Shown piece by piece: positions 19,939-34,400 of a DNA stretch of 64,000 nt. The notes below the pieces were generated by a model. The model was given only the letters and a program-made list of their open reading frames with translations. It made no database searches and was not told where the DNA came from. Position 1 is the first letter of the stretch; each line of letters opens with the position of its first letter. Source of the DNA: Oasisia sp. SBJ-2009. Taxonomy: Eukaryota > Annelida > Polychaeta > Sabellida > Siboglinidae. The stretch lies in the NCBI GenBank assembly GCA_964017155.1, contig OZ024867.1:28131109-28195108 (forward strand), in the 5' to 3' direction. Position numbers and translations under genes: made by a program.

Positions 19939-22900
19939 GTAGGTGTTTCAACTTTTAGGCTCCTGTCACATATACAGCCAAGCGAGATTTAAAAGTAAAT
20001 TTGATGCGTAATAAATAACCTTGGGAGCGGGAGCGATCATTATTTCGTGGTGAATTTTAAATAATACAGCCCCAGATTATGTGCACCAAAATGTGACCTA
20101 TGTTAAAATTGTCAAATTTTTAATATTAATTCATTATTGCAAAAGTCAATCACCCTCAAGTAAAACAAACTTTAATTTCCAAAAAAGTGAAACATCTTTT
20201 GTGAAGTAGATATATGTTGGACCATATCATCATCACTCATGCATTTTTCACCAAATATGAAATTTTTCACAGTGTGTCAACATTATTAATCTGAAGTGAC
20301 TGAACCACCTATTTTGATGTTGAATGCAATATTGTGACAGTATATATTGAACTCAGGTGGTCTGGTAGGAAGGGAGCGGTGGTCGCGCGGTAGAGCGCCG
20401 GACTGTCAATCGAGGGGATGGTGGTTCAATCCCACCTACTGCCATTTCGAAACTTAGGCAATTTTGCCCACCCCACATCTGCCTGTGTCTTTCAGAATAG
20501 ACACTAAAAGCCGATGGTCCCTGCTATCTGGTATCTATGCCAGGGGAAGTAAAAGATCCCACGCAGGGGGTAAATGTGTAACCCGGATTGGACTCACAAA
20601 TTCTCATTGGACTTTAAAAGCCCTGCAAAGGGCCCCATCCGGTATCTGGGAGAAAGAGAAGGGTAGTTGATTAGTTTAAGGTACTGTCGTGGATTCATTG
20701 CTAGTAACCTTTGACATGTCTGTAGGTCAACAGGGCACATAGTTCTGTTAAAATGTATGCCTAACTGCCTAAGTCCACACAAGGTGTGCACACACTGAAG
20801 CAGGCCTGAACATACACAGTAGTGTCCCTGTTGAACATTCTACTTTGAACTCAGATGATTTGCATAAATTATCCCTGTCACTAATGTCAAACAAATGTGG
20901 CCTATGCAGTCCAGATCAGACAACTATCTCAAATGCAAATCCCACCATCAGATACATTTACAATCCAAGGCAAATTTACAGTTTTACTATATTACATTCC
21001 TCCCAGTTTGACCTACCACCAGTCCGACTACCATGGTTCCATCAATCTGACCCCTCCAGTCTGACCTCCTAACCCCCCTTCAATCTGACCATCACCAGTG
21101 TGATGCCCATAAGTCTGACCTCCCCCAGTCTAACCTATCACCTGTCACTTACATCCACCCAACCATCCACCTGCCAGTTTCATCCACCCACCCCTCTCCC
21201 ACCTACCCATCCACCTCACCCAACAACAAGCCATGCCATTTCCACTGTTATACAAGATTTACCGTCTACCAAATACATGATTTTCTACTAATATTTTGAT
21301 ATAAGTTTACACAAATATTTTGATGGAATTTAACTGAAATTGTGAGCACTGTTTCGTACATATTAAATGCAATTTATTGCAAGTTATTTATTATTTTATT
21401 AAGAATAACATTTAAAGTATTAACTCGTTAATGAAGTATTCAGTTCAGCCCTCATACCCAGGGCTTTATGCATGATACATATTTTGACAACTGGCCACAC
21501 TGGCATATCTAACAATATCTATGATTTTAGATGACTGTTTTATATTTTCACTCGTCCATCCAGGCATATTTCTACCTATTCACAATGGGTTTTACCCATC
21601 AAAATGATGACTGGATGGGTCTTTGCATAACACTATATAGCTTCTATTACACTGAAATTAAAGGGGCACTGTATGGGATTGAACCTTCCACGTGAAACAG
21701 CAAAATTTGACCGACCCGCGAGGAGGCAGCACCGTCAGTACGTAAAAATATCTTGTTGAATTTGGATCAAACACGCCTCTCTTTTCCAATCTATTACAGA
21801 TGTTTCCACAACTGCACTGTCCAGGATCACTTTAAAAAGCCATGAGTTAAAAATATCAACAACAGTTATCACGCGGCACGCTTGTCTTGTCAGTTGTCGC
21901 AGTTTTGTCCACCGCTCGGCTGCGCAACATCGTCAACGTCAACGTCAACAAGATATTTTTACGTACTGCCGGTGCTGCATCTCGCGGGTCGGCCAAATTT
22001 TGCCGTTTCGCGTGGAAGGTTCAATCCCATACAGTGCCCCTTTAATTAACCTGAAAATGTTAATTCAAACATTATACCTTTAAATGCATGTCATATTTTA
22101 TAATGACATGACTGTTGACCTTAGTTTACATCTGTGTCACCAGCAGTGACAGCATGTGACAGCACTGTGTGACACAGTGACACTAACAGTGTGTCACAGC
22201 CTGCTGTGGTCGCAATTGCTATATTGATTGTATCAAATCTAATGCAGTTGTGAAACTTAATGCAGCTAAGCGGCGTGTGAATCTACAGCCCTGTTACCTG
22301 GCCTGACTTACTCACCTGGCCACACCTGGCCACACCTGGCAGGGGTCGTGTCATAAATTGGGGAACTCTTAAATTCACGCCTTTATTCCGAATAAATTAT
22401 TTGCCAGTCACACCTTTTTGGTGGATACATGCATGTTGACTCATATGTACATGTACAGATAAGCCAGTTGAGATATGTTTTATGACCTGATATAAACCAA
22501 TCGTTGTCATTCACAACTGTGTAAGCTGCGTCCACGCATAGCTTTATCTAGAGACCCGTCCACCCGTCATTTGGACGGGTAAAAACGAATATGGACGGGT
22601 AGAAATATGGAGGACGGGTTGTGGACGGGCAAAAAAATAAGGAGCAAAAAAAAAAACCATAGATATTGTTAGTTATGCCTTGAAAGTGAGTGTAAATGGT
22701 GTCAAATGTGTGTTTGTAGCCCATTTCAGGTCATCAGGCACAATTTGAAAGTTTATAAACTAGCTTAACAGTTAACATCAACGTGTCCACCAAAACATGT
22801 GACTGGCAAACCAAAACATGTGACTGGCAATAATTTGATCCTGCATAAAGCCCTGCGTCCACGCATCATTCACAGACATGTTAAGTCTCCCGCATTCGGC

Positions 22901-25900
22901 GGGAGACTCCCGCAATTTACAGGAAATCTCCCGATCTCCCGCACGGGAGAACCAATCTCCCGCAATTTCACTGAAATGTAAGTGAAAAAAATTGCGGGAG
23001 ACTCCAACACCAAAAACAAATAAATTTGACCTAAGTTACCTAACTGGGTGCGGATAATTGGTTTATTTCTGGCTGGGTATTGTCTTGTGTGCTTTTCTGT
23101 GTCACCTCACAATGCAGTGCCAGTTAACTAATTGCAATCGAGTCTGAGACAGAGCTAATGCTCACAGACACAGACATCGCCGGGCGCTCGCCGGTGCAGA
23201 CAATGATTTGAACAATGACCTGAATTGGAACTATTTAAATCCCGTCTTACTGTGATGACTGAACATTAAAAACTGTCTAATAAATATCTAAGTACAAAGC
23301 CTACACTTTGCCTGTCGCTGACATTGTTTATTAGCTTGGTAGAATCACCGCGAGCCGCTTTGATACCCTATTATCGCCCGCTGTGTACGTTCCAGTCTTG
23401 TAGTACAAAGTGCAATCCGTTTAGATCTAATGGAATAATGGCCATCCATACATCTACACTACATGTGCACGTTTGTAAATATATGTACTTTTGCTAAGCT
23501 CTTTACTATTTGAGTACATTTGACATGTAAATGAAAAACATTCTCAACAGTTGAGAAATCATGGTTATTTAAATGGCTCCAGTCGAGCCTATGTCACCAT
23601 GGCTCAGTCCAGCTCATAAATAATGAATTCCCTATTCAAGTTTTACATGTACAGATTATATTAGTTGTGTAATAAAATATCATGTAGATGCTGCTGCTTT
23701 TCATCCAAGGGATTTTTTTGCAACATATGATTCATATCAGAAGTTCAACAAACATGCCAATGAGATTAGCAGGGAATTTATTATATTTGTGGTATTATGA
23801 CTAGTGATAATAAAACATCTATTGTTCATGGCTCCAAGAATGGTTTTGCTCCAAAATAAGTTAATTCATATAAAAAAAAATCTATGTAAATATCTTAATC
23901 AGTGCAATTTATTCCTTTTTGTGTTATATTATTTGCATTTATGGTTAAAAACCTAATTTACGTATAATAGCCCAATTTTCCAAGACCCTCCTTTTACGTA
24001 TAAAATGCCGTTTTCCCCGAGACCCTCCGATTTACGTATAAATCTCCCACATTGGCATTTCCAAAACTTAACATGTATGATCATTCATGATAATTACAAT
24101 ACTCAAATGGTACAGACTTGACCTGTCTGCCAACAGCAGGGGTTGGGTGGTTTTTGACTTGTCTGCGCATTAGAATTAATCCGATAATTGTTTCTGCCAA
24201 ACAAGATACTTATAAGATATATAAGTTATAAGTTTTGTCAAATAAATTTGCATATACTGGGTCGTTTATCACTCCCACAAATGCTGAAACTAGACAGTGG
24301 CTTACTTAATACTGTGTTGCAAATGTTTTAGCCTAAATACTTAATTTTATAAATGTGTTATTTATTTATAAATTTACTTTATTGTTATGCATGCATGCAT
24401 TTTATTTTGATTTAAAATTATTATTGTATTACAGTTGTTATGTGTTTAGCCGTGTTGTATTTTATCGCCACTGAGCAGAATTATATCCAGAAACATGGCA
24501 CGTTAAAAATACAGTTGTTATTATAGTTAACTGTTCACACTAACAGCATCAGTTAAAGGGGCAGACCTTTTTATTTCATCAACATCCATGAACCTGATTC
24601 ATGTTGGAGTGAATCAATAGAGGTGGTAGTTTTGTAGTAGAACCGTGACTATGGACTGGCCATTCAGGAACTACCTGTCAGTGTATGATGATTAATGTTT
24701 CACTCATGGCTGACTGTCTCTGGGCACCGATTGTGATTTCACTTTAATCGCCCAGGGCAGTGCACACTATATCGAGGTCATGTATTCATAATTCACATCG
24801 CTATGGATACCCGTAAACGCTGCAGTACTCACATACATATTATGGGCTGCGTGAGAGTCACACGGCATTCAAAGGTTGATATCATTATATAGCCCGTTGC
24901 GTTATATTTCATAGAGTGCTGTTTCATTGCTTCCATTGCCACTACTGCTTTAATTGCATTTCCACAGTGTCCCATTAATTTATTTTAGGTATTTGCAAAA
25001 TTCTCAGCAGTTTTTCAGCTTTGTCATGGTTAAACAAAATTCTTTTAAATTTAAATTATATGTTTGTTTTATATGCTTTTTATGCTAATTATGTTGTCAA
25101 TGTTTAGGGAATAAAAATTACTTATTTTGTAGTGAATAAGGTGTAGCATTTTATATAATATTACATTGTATTTTTTTGACGTTGAAATGGCTAAAAGAAA
25201 TCTCATTTGGCTAAAGAAATTTCTGAGCTTTAGTCAAATTAGTTAAAATAAAATAGGCCCAGCTATAGCCTAGAGTTAACATCATTTAAAACAGTTCTAT
25301 ATTTATTTAAATAGTTGGCAACCTCCAATGTTCCACCCTCTGTTAGTCACTTCCCCAATCCCTCTTATTCCATCCCTGCCTCCATCCTCTCTTGGGCTGT
25401 CCATTCCCTAGCCCTGCATTTTCCCTTCATGCCCACCCAGTATCATGGCAGCCCGAATGAGTAGATGAACAGCAGTCAATGTCACTGACTGAATGAATGA
25501 AGGAATTATTTACATAGTGCTGATCAAAATATTTAAAGAATAATTGATCGTTAGTTGTGATCTGGCTGATAAGCTCATAATGATAAGAATGACTTTCTTA
25601 TGAGCTCATCAACCAGAGTTTGCTCTTTACAGCAAATGTTCCTCCTCAAGTGCATATGTTGTTGGATCCAGGACATTAGGCAGGATACAATTTTTGCAAA
25701 TCACACTTTGTGGACACATGGATGTCAATTGTTAAGCCAGTTTACAAACTTTAAATATGTCTTGTCCTCAAATGGAACATACATGTGCCACCAATTGCAC
25801 ACATTTCTAAGGCATAACTGACAATATCTATGATTTTTGAAGACTTATTCGTCCACCACCTGTCTACCTATATTTATACCTGTCCAAAACAAGTTTTACC

Positions 25901-28413
25901 TGTCTAAATGGTACTGCATATCTAGAGTGCAATGGCTCAGGGGTAGAGCTTCGGACTCTCGACTACACGAACCCGCGTTCGAATCCTGTGCTGCGGTGTT
26001 AAAACCTTGGGCAAGTTTTTCACTCTGCATTGCTCCAGTTCGCTCAGCTGTTTAAATGAGTACCTGACTGTAGACAGTGGTGGATATGTGTACGAGCAGC
26101 CTTTGCGCATTAATTGTAGCATATGGCTAGATGCTTCCCGGAGAAGCCGAGATGGTGTCTGAGTGAACAGGTCTGTCAGGGAAGTAAAGTGTAAAGCGCT
26201 TTGGACGGTCCTGAGGACTGGATACTGCGCTATATAAGAACTTGCCTTTTTTAAACTAGCTTATCAGTTAACATCCATGTGTCCAACGAAACCTGTGTGA
26301 CTGACAATAATGTGATCCTGCATAAAGCCCTGATTCTCACTTACCTATGACCACACCTGTGTGTATGTTTGCAGGTAGTGTAGACATAGTCAATGGCAAC
26401 CTCAAGCTGATCTTGGCATTGGTCTGGCATCTGATCCTGCGGTACCAGATCGGGCGGAGCAAGGTGCCGCCAAAGAAGCTCATGTTGGCATGGCTCAATG
26501 CCGTCCTCACCGACCTCAAGATCACCAACTTCAATACCAACTGGAATGACGGCATTGCACTCCAGTAAGGCATTCAAACTTTGTAGCTATATATATACTA
26601 CTCAACATTTGCTAGGAATCACTATTTAGGGCGGTATTATATTTTTCGGCATGGGTATCAACAAAAAGTAAAAATGGCATGTATTCAAGGACGTGTTTAT
26701 TTCTTCAATTTCATTGCTCTATACCAAATGTGAACGATAGGTAACACCCGTTCTGTCGTCAAAGAAGTAGACCCCCAAAAATTGAGGTTTCCCCCAGACC
26801 CCCAAAAATGGAGGTTTCAGAATTTACTCCAAATCATGACAATGTCCCAAACAATTAAATTATCAGCAGCAACAACAGTCAGTAGCTTGTGTGTGACCCA
26901 CATAATGCAATCACAGCCTGGCAACGGCGTCTCATGCTTCCAATGAGTCTCTGGATGGCTGCCATTTCAAGATTGTTCCATTACAAACATGGTATGATCC
27001 TTAGCAAATGTTGAGTAGTATATAGATACTTATTTCTATCCTTGCAATACATACACTGTTAGTTAGAGTCTCATATGTAGATGTTTATTTATACCCTTAC
27101 AGTATGCTATAAGGATGTGTAGATCTTTATTTCTATCCTTACAGTATGCTCTAAGGATGTGTAGATTTTTATTTATATCCCTACAGTATGCTCTAAGGAT
27201 GTGTAGATCTTTATTTCTATCCTTACAGTATGCTATAAGGATGTGTAAATCTTTATTTCTATCTTAATTGTTAAAATGTTGGATTAAATTATTTTGATAT
27301 GAGTTTAGTGATTTACTTGAGACAGTGTTTGGGGGCAGATAATTCCAATCTTTAACTGTGGTTGGGAAGAAGCTGTTTCCAAATATGTATGCAGTAATTC
27401 AGAGTATCTAATTTGCAAGAACTGACTGTCATGTTTACGTGAGGATCTAGTGTGTTGGATATAGTGATCTAGCAGGATATCTATAAGGTTATGTTCCATC
27501 TTGTATATTATGCTAAGTCTTTAAATTGTTCTTCTTGTTTGGAGGGTGTTCCATGAGGTCTTTAAGAAGTTGGGTTACTGTTCCTGGCTCTCTAGTATAG
27601 TTTTGTGTGCAAAATCTGGCAGCTTGTCTTTGGATTCTTTCTAAGGTTTTAATATTTTTTAGGCAGTGTGGATCCCATGGTGCTGTATGTACACCTAATC
27701 TAGGACTCGTGTAATTTGAAGCCTGCACTACGGTCAGTTTGCATACGTTGTGTGTGATTATTTCAGTGCACTGATTGAGTACTGTCGGCCAGGCACTTGT
27801 CCAAACTGGAAACAACTGAAGCACAATGATGGGTAAGTAGCCTTAGTTTCTCTTCCATTCCAAGCAACTAATTCACCCCATAAAAGGTGAGAATTTTCAC
27901 CTGTGGGGTATTTCAAAGCGACAGAGTTCATGCTGTTTTTTTTTACATTTTGCAACTCGCTTCTTTTTTTGACAATCTCACATTATAAAAATGTACGTCT
28001 AATATGTACTATATCACATGCATTGTACATTTACATGAGTTGTATGACGAATATCCATCTTAGGATGATAACATAAATTGAATATATCCGTGGGGATCAT
28101 TAATGATCCCTGTAGGTTTGGTGTTTGAGATCTAAGCTATCTAGCAGCAACACTTAAATTAGCATACCAAAATCATCCGTGTTTATAAGTATACACAGTG
28201 TTTACCCTGCTGCGTGATAAGCAAGGTGGGCCACCTCGCTGTTTTTCGAAGCCACCTCGCCCAAAATATGCTAAAATTGCCACCTTAATTATGACTACTT
28301 CCCGTGTCTGGTGACTATTTACACGTAATGCGACAAACAAACAAACAAACAAACAAACAAACAAACACGCTTCATTCCCCACTTTATGCAAGGGAATAGT
28401 CTGAAATACGAAT

Positions 28414-28490
<77 letters not shown>

Positions 28491-31400
28491 TACGAATACA
28501 TTTATTTCAGGTAAAAACCTATATACAATTGGTACATACATTAGCACATCTACGTAGATATAACACTTCAAATATGTTAAAAAATGAATAGATAAAAATA
28601 TATAAAGTTATAAGTTAGATAAGTATAAAATTGTATTAAAAAAAAAATAATAATAATTAGCAATATACAGGATGTGATTGTATAATAAATATGCAATTAA
28701 TTCAGGTAAATAAACGCCGTTTGGAAAGTAAGTTATATAAACAACTTACTGACTTTAAAAATATATATAATAATAATAATAAATAAATAATAATAAAGTT
28801 ATATGCGAGACATGATGACTATCTTACAGATTAACCGTGTATAACGAATTGGCCCAGCTAATCCACATACTTCATAATGCACCATTTTAAAGTGTTTTTT
28901 TAAACAGTTCCACCCGGGCTCCAATTGCATGACGTTGTGCCATCATGCTTACTCAGCTCAGCCTACCACCTTCCCCATCATCTTACCCAGGGGACACAGA
29001 CTTAGAGCATGATACCAGACAATCTAAACTATTTTATGTTAAAAAAGCGAACACCACCCATAGACTACTGTCAATTACTGTCAGGTATACACATATGGAA
29101 TGGTCTAGCAAGTGATATAAACAGTTGCCAAGTTTGCAACAATTTAAGAAAAGATTAAAGCTGATGTTATTTTCTTTGTATTTATGAACAGTTAAGTTAA
29201 CATAATGAAAAAATAAAATAAAAAAAACGTTATTGTTGCTTTGTATTCAATCTTGTAACTTGTACTGTAACTACTACACATTTTAGTTTGAAAAGGGCAT
29301 AGCGCCTTACAACTTACAAGTCATATGAATTTTGCTGTGTCCCTTTAACAACAGCAGCGATTCAACAATCATGAAATTGTATTATATTGTATTGTCGTTA
29401 CCATTATGTATTGTATTATTTTCCCCATACTATGTTGTATATTCCTGTGTTGTTTATTGTAGTATGATTTACTTACTTTGGAGGTTTATTTGTCGAAGCG
29501 AGTACGACGTTTCGGTCCGTCAGCTACGGACCTTGTTCACGTACTGGTGTCACGTGTGTTGCCTCAGATTTCGGCGGGATAATTTGGTTGTAGATGGCAG
29601 GCAGATGGTATCCCTGATCTCTGTTCATGGTAGGGGCTCTCTGTCTGATGTATATGGCCTCCTTCTCTTTTCTCTTATGCCAGTTGGATTCACGCGTCAG
29701 TATTTTTGTGTTCTTCAATGACACTGAGTGTCCTGTGGCCCGACAATGGTCTCCTACTCCTGTTGGTTTATCCAGATTTGTGTGTTCTTTGAATCTCTGG
29801 CTGAGTGTTCTCTTGGTTTCACCTATGTATGTGTGGCTGGTGTCGATGTCACCATCTGCCTGCCATCTACAACCAAATTATCCCGCCGAAATCTGAGGCA
29901 ACACACGTGACACCAGTATGTGAACAAGGTCTGTAGCTGACGGACCGAAACGTTGTACTCGCTGTACTGTACTCAAAAATGCTCCAAAGTAAGTCAATCA
30001 TACTACAAAAAACCATTCTTGGAGCCATGAACAATATATCTACTATCCTGTGTTGTTGTTGTTAAATAAACTTTCATTCATTCATTCATAACTGGTTGCA
30101 GCCTACAGAACTGCCGCAGCGCAATGAGACTAGCTAAACAACACTTCAATATACCTTTGGTGCTGAGTCCAGAGAACCTGTCGAATTCTGAACTCGACGA
30201 GTTGTCGGGGATGACCTACTTGTCGTACTTCATGAAGGTCGACTCGCCCGGCTACAACGCCACCTTGTGTTGGGTCCAGCAACAGATCCCCGAACAGAAA
30301 GTGAAAAACTTTCAGGTGGGTGGAACGGAAACTGAAAGTGTTGGTTTTTTTTTAGTTGGTGTTTCTAGCAGTTCACGAATGTTTTCTGCTTAGCAAAGTA
30401 AATGTGTAATATAACAGTATGCAAAGTGGTTGTGGAGTGTCTATTTAATCTTTGTCATATGGATGATTTTGCATGCATGCATTTGTGCGTGTGTGTGGGT
30501 GTTGTGTTTGTGTAAGTGGGTGTTGTGTATGTGTGTGTTTGTGTGTGTTGTACTTTGAGGTGAATGGTTTTCATTGACCTTGATATCTTTGAACCATTAC
30601 AACATTTTGCTAAATTTGTAAAATTATAGTTGAATGAACCCAGATGATTGGTGAGTGTGTCACAATAACGTTTGCCGGTAATGTTCTCCTAACGTTTTTT
30701 TGGAAAGTTTACTTTATGTTCCCTTAACGTTATATATGGGAATGTTACTGCATAACCTAATTAAAATCTTCTGCTAGCATTATGGGAACGTTACTTGTTT
30801 GCTGGGAAATTGCTGGGAAATCGCAATCACCTGTCAGAACACATCAACATTTGACCACACAAACTGTAACAACCCAGCTAACAAAATCAGGTTATTAGCA
30901 GAACGTTATTTCTACGTTGGTGAATGTAACTGACCAGTGAATACAGTTGGTGAATGTAACTGACCAGTGAATACAGTTGGTGAATGTAACTGACCAGTGA
31001 ATACAGTTGGTGAATATAACTGACCAGTGAATACAGTTGGTGAATGTAACTGACCAGTGAATACAGTTGGTGAATGTAACTGACCAGTGAATACGGTTGG
31101 TGAATGTAACTGACCAGTGAATACAGTTGGTGAATGTAACTGACCAGTGAATACAGTTGGTGAATGTAACTGACCAGTGAATACGGTTGGTGAATGTAAC
31201 TGACCAGTGAATACAGTTGGTGAATGTAACTGACCAGTGAATACAGTTGGTGAATGTAACTGACCAGTGAATACAGTTGGTGAATGTAACTGACCAGTGA
31301 ATACAGTTGGTGAATGTAACTGACCAGTGAATACAGTTGGTGAATGTAACTGACCAGTGAATACAGTTGGTGAATATAACTGACCAGTGAATACAGTTGG

Positions 31401-34400
31401 TGAATGTAACTGACCAGTGAATACAGTTGGTGAATGTAACTGACCAGTGAATACAGTTGGTGAATGTAACTGACCAGTGAATACAGTTGGTGAATGTAAC
31501 TGACCAGTGAATACAGTTGGTGAATGTAACTGACCAGTGAATACAGTTGGTTAATATAACTGAGCAGTGAATACAGTTGGTGAATGTAACTGACCAGTGA
31601 ATACGGTTGCAGTGAATACAGTTGGTGAATGTAACTCACCAGTGAATACAGTTGGTGAATGTAACTGACCAGTGAATACAGTTGGTGAATGTAACTGACC
31701 AGTGAATACAGTTGGTGAATGTAACTTACCAGTGAATACAGTTGGTGAATGTAACTGACCAGTGAATACAGTTGGTGAATGTAACTGACCAGTGAATACA
31801 GTTGGTGAATGTAACTGACCAGTGAATACAGTTGGTGAATGTAACTGACCAGTGAATACAGTTGGTGAATGTAACTGACCAGTGAATACAGTTGGTGAAT
31901 GTAACTGACCAGTGAATACAGTTGGTGAATGTAACTGACCAGTGAATACAGTTGGTGAATGTAACTGACCAGTGAATACAGTTGGTTAATATAACTGAGC
32001 AGTGAATACAGTTGGTGAATGTAACTGACCAGTGAATACGGTTGGTGAATGTAACTGACCAGTGAATACAGTTGGTGAATGTAACTGACCAGTGAATACA
32101 GTTGGTGAATGTAACTGACCAGTGAATACAGTTGGTGAATGTAACTCACCAGTGAATACAGTTGGTGAATGTAACTGACCAGTGAATACAGTTGGTGAAT
32201 GTAACTGACCAGTGAATACAGTTGGTGAATGTAACTTACCAGTGAATACAGTTGGTGAATGTAACTGACCAGTGAATACAGTTGGTGAATGTAACTGACC
32301 AGTGAATACAGTTGGTGAATGTAACTGACCAGTGAATACAGTTGGTGAATGTAACTGACCAGTGAATACAGTTGGTGAATGTAACTGACCAGTGAATACA
32401 GTTGGTGAATGTAACTGACCAGTGAATACAGTTGGTGAATGTAACTGACCAGTGAATACAGTTGGTGAATATAACTGACCAGTGAATACAGTTGGTGAGT
32501 GTAACTGACCAGTGAATACAGTTGGTGAATATAACTGACCAGTGAATACAGTTGGTGAATATAACTGACCAGTGAATACAGTTGGTGAGTGTAACTGACC
32601 AGTGAGTACAGTTTGTGATTGGTGGATGTTGTTGACACTGACCGTGGTCACTTACAGAAAGACTGGAATGATGGCAAGGCGCTGATGGCCCTGGTCAATT
32701 CAATGGGTCGACAAGTCGAGAAGAACGGCTTGGACAAGCTTGACCCAATGACAGTGACAAAGAAAGGTGTGTCACACGGTCTTTGCGTCAAGAAACACAT
32801 GTCATAAATCTTAATTTCTTTTTTGTTACTAGACTAGTCATTACCCATTGTTGGTGTGTTTGTTGTCCCATACTGCTATTCAATTAACAATTTATTATCA
32901 TATTGAGAATATAATGAGACAATACAATTAAAGACTACAAATCTAACCTAAACAGAGTTGCTGTGAAGACCTGCACAGTGGTGGAGAGATTATATAGACT
33001 AGTCAGTGTGGGTGTAGGTGTAGGTGTGTAAGTGTGTAAGTGTAGGTGTACGTGTATGTGTAAATGTAGGTGTAAGTATAGATGTAAGTGTAGGTGTAAG
33101 TGTAAGTGTACGTGTAGGTGTACGTGTAGGTGTACGTGTAGGTGTACGTGTGTAGGTGTACGTGTATGTGTAAATGTAGGTGTAGGTGTAGGTGTACGTG
33201 TAGGTGTAGGTGTACGTGTACGTGTAGGTGTACGTGTACGTGTAGGTGTACGTGTGTAGGTGTACGTGTATGTGTAAATGTAGGTGTAAGTGTAAGTGTA
33301 GGTGTAGGTGTGTAAGTGTAGGTGTACATGTATGTGTAAATGTATGTGTAAGTGTAGGTGCAGGTGTAAGTGTAGGTGTAGATTTAGATGTAGGTGTAGG
33401 TGTAGGTGTAGATGTAGGTGTAGGTGTAGGTGTAGGTGTAGGTGTAGGTGCAGGTGTAAGTGTAGGTGTAGGTGTAGGTGCAGGTGCAGGTGCAGGTGCA
33501 GGTGTTGGTGTTGGTGTAGGTGCAGGTGTAAGTGTAAATGTAGGTGTAAGTGTAGGTGCAGGTGCAGGTGCAGGTGCAGGTGTATGTGTTGGTGTAGGTG
33601 TAGATGTAAGTGTAGGTGTGATCAGACCTATGAAGACTGTGTGGGAACCTCCTGGCTGTGTGGGAACGACCTAGGACAGTTTGTGTACACGTAATAACTC
33701 CACTACACATCCACACTGATATCTGCCACCTAAGTTGGTGTGTGCTGCCATCTGTTGTCAATGATAGTACTAACGAGCATTGGCCCTTAACCATAGCCGG
33801 TGTAGCCAGGGCTGTCCAACAGGAGGCTTTGCACCCTAGGGCTATTTTATCATAAAAAATAGTCATGAAGACACTGGGGTGTGGTGGCATTTGCAGTTAT
33901 TCTTAAGAATGGGAAATTTGGTAACATACAACTGACAACAAGTACAGGGAAACCTTGGTATTGTATGGTATTGTATAAATATATTTTTTTAAACAATTGG
34001 ACGCATTCAATTGTAATTGTAAATATAATTTTAAATGAGATTTTAGTCCTCTTATGATGTATGTCTACTAATTAAAATGATATTTTTAGAAGATAATTTA
34101 TATATATTTATATATATATACATATATATATATACATATATATACATACATATATATATTTTAAAACAATTTTAAAGGACATTTTATATATATATATATG
34201 TGACTCATCTTAACAAAATCGGTCGGATGTTGGTAATTTTCAAAATTGAGTTATTAGTACCACTGGAAAGAGCATAATATCTGCTTTCATATGGTATATC
34301 ATGCTAGAAGATATCTCGATTCTAGCCGAAGTTATAGATTGACAAACATGTGTGGGGTAGAAACCTTCAAAGTAAGAAAATGCCCTTCAAAGTTGATGCC

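Noticed and set aside
20376..20447. Possible tRNA-Asp gene
   Set aside because: A- and B-boxes and a GTC loop are present, but the acceptor and D stems do not pair well and the same head plus body recurs at 44831-45077, so it is a SINE.
30887..32638. 583-codon ORF with [10 protein letters not shown] decapeptide repeats
   Set aside because: It is the minus-strand reading of a 30-bp minisatellite in a filamin intron. The unit is divisible by 3 and stop-free, another frame is also open for 221 codons, and there is no promoter or start context.
33003..33890. Cys/Arg, Val/Gly and Thr/Tyr repeat ORFs
   Set aside because: Translations of the GGTGTA hexamer array.
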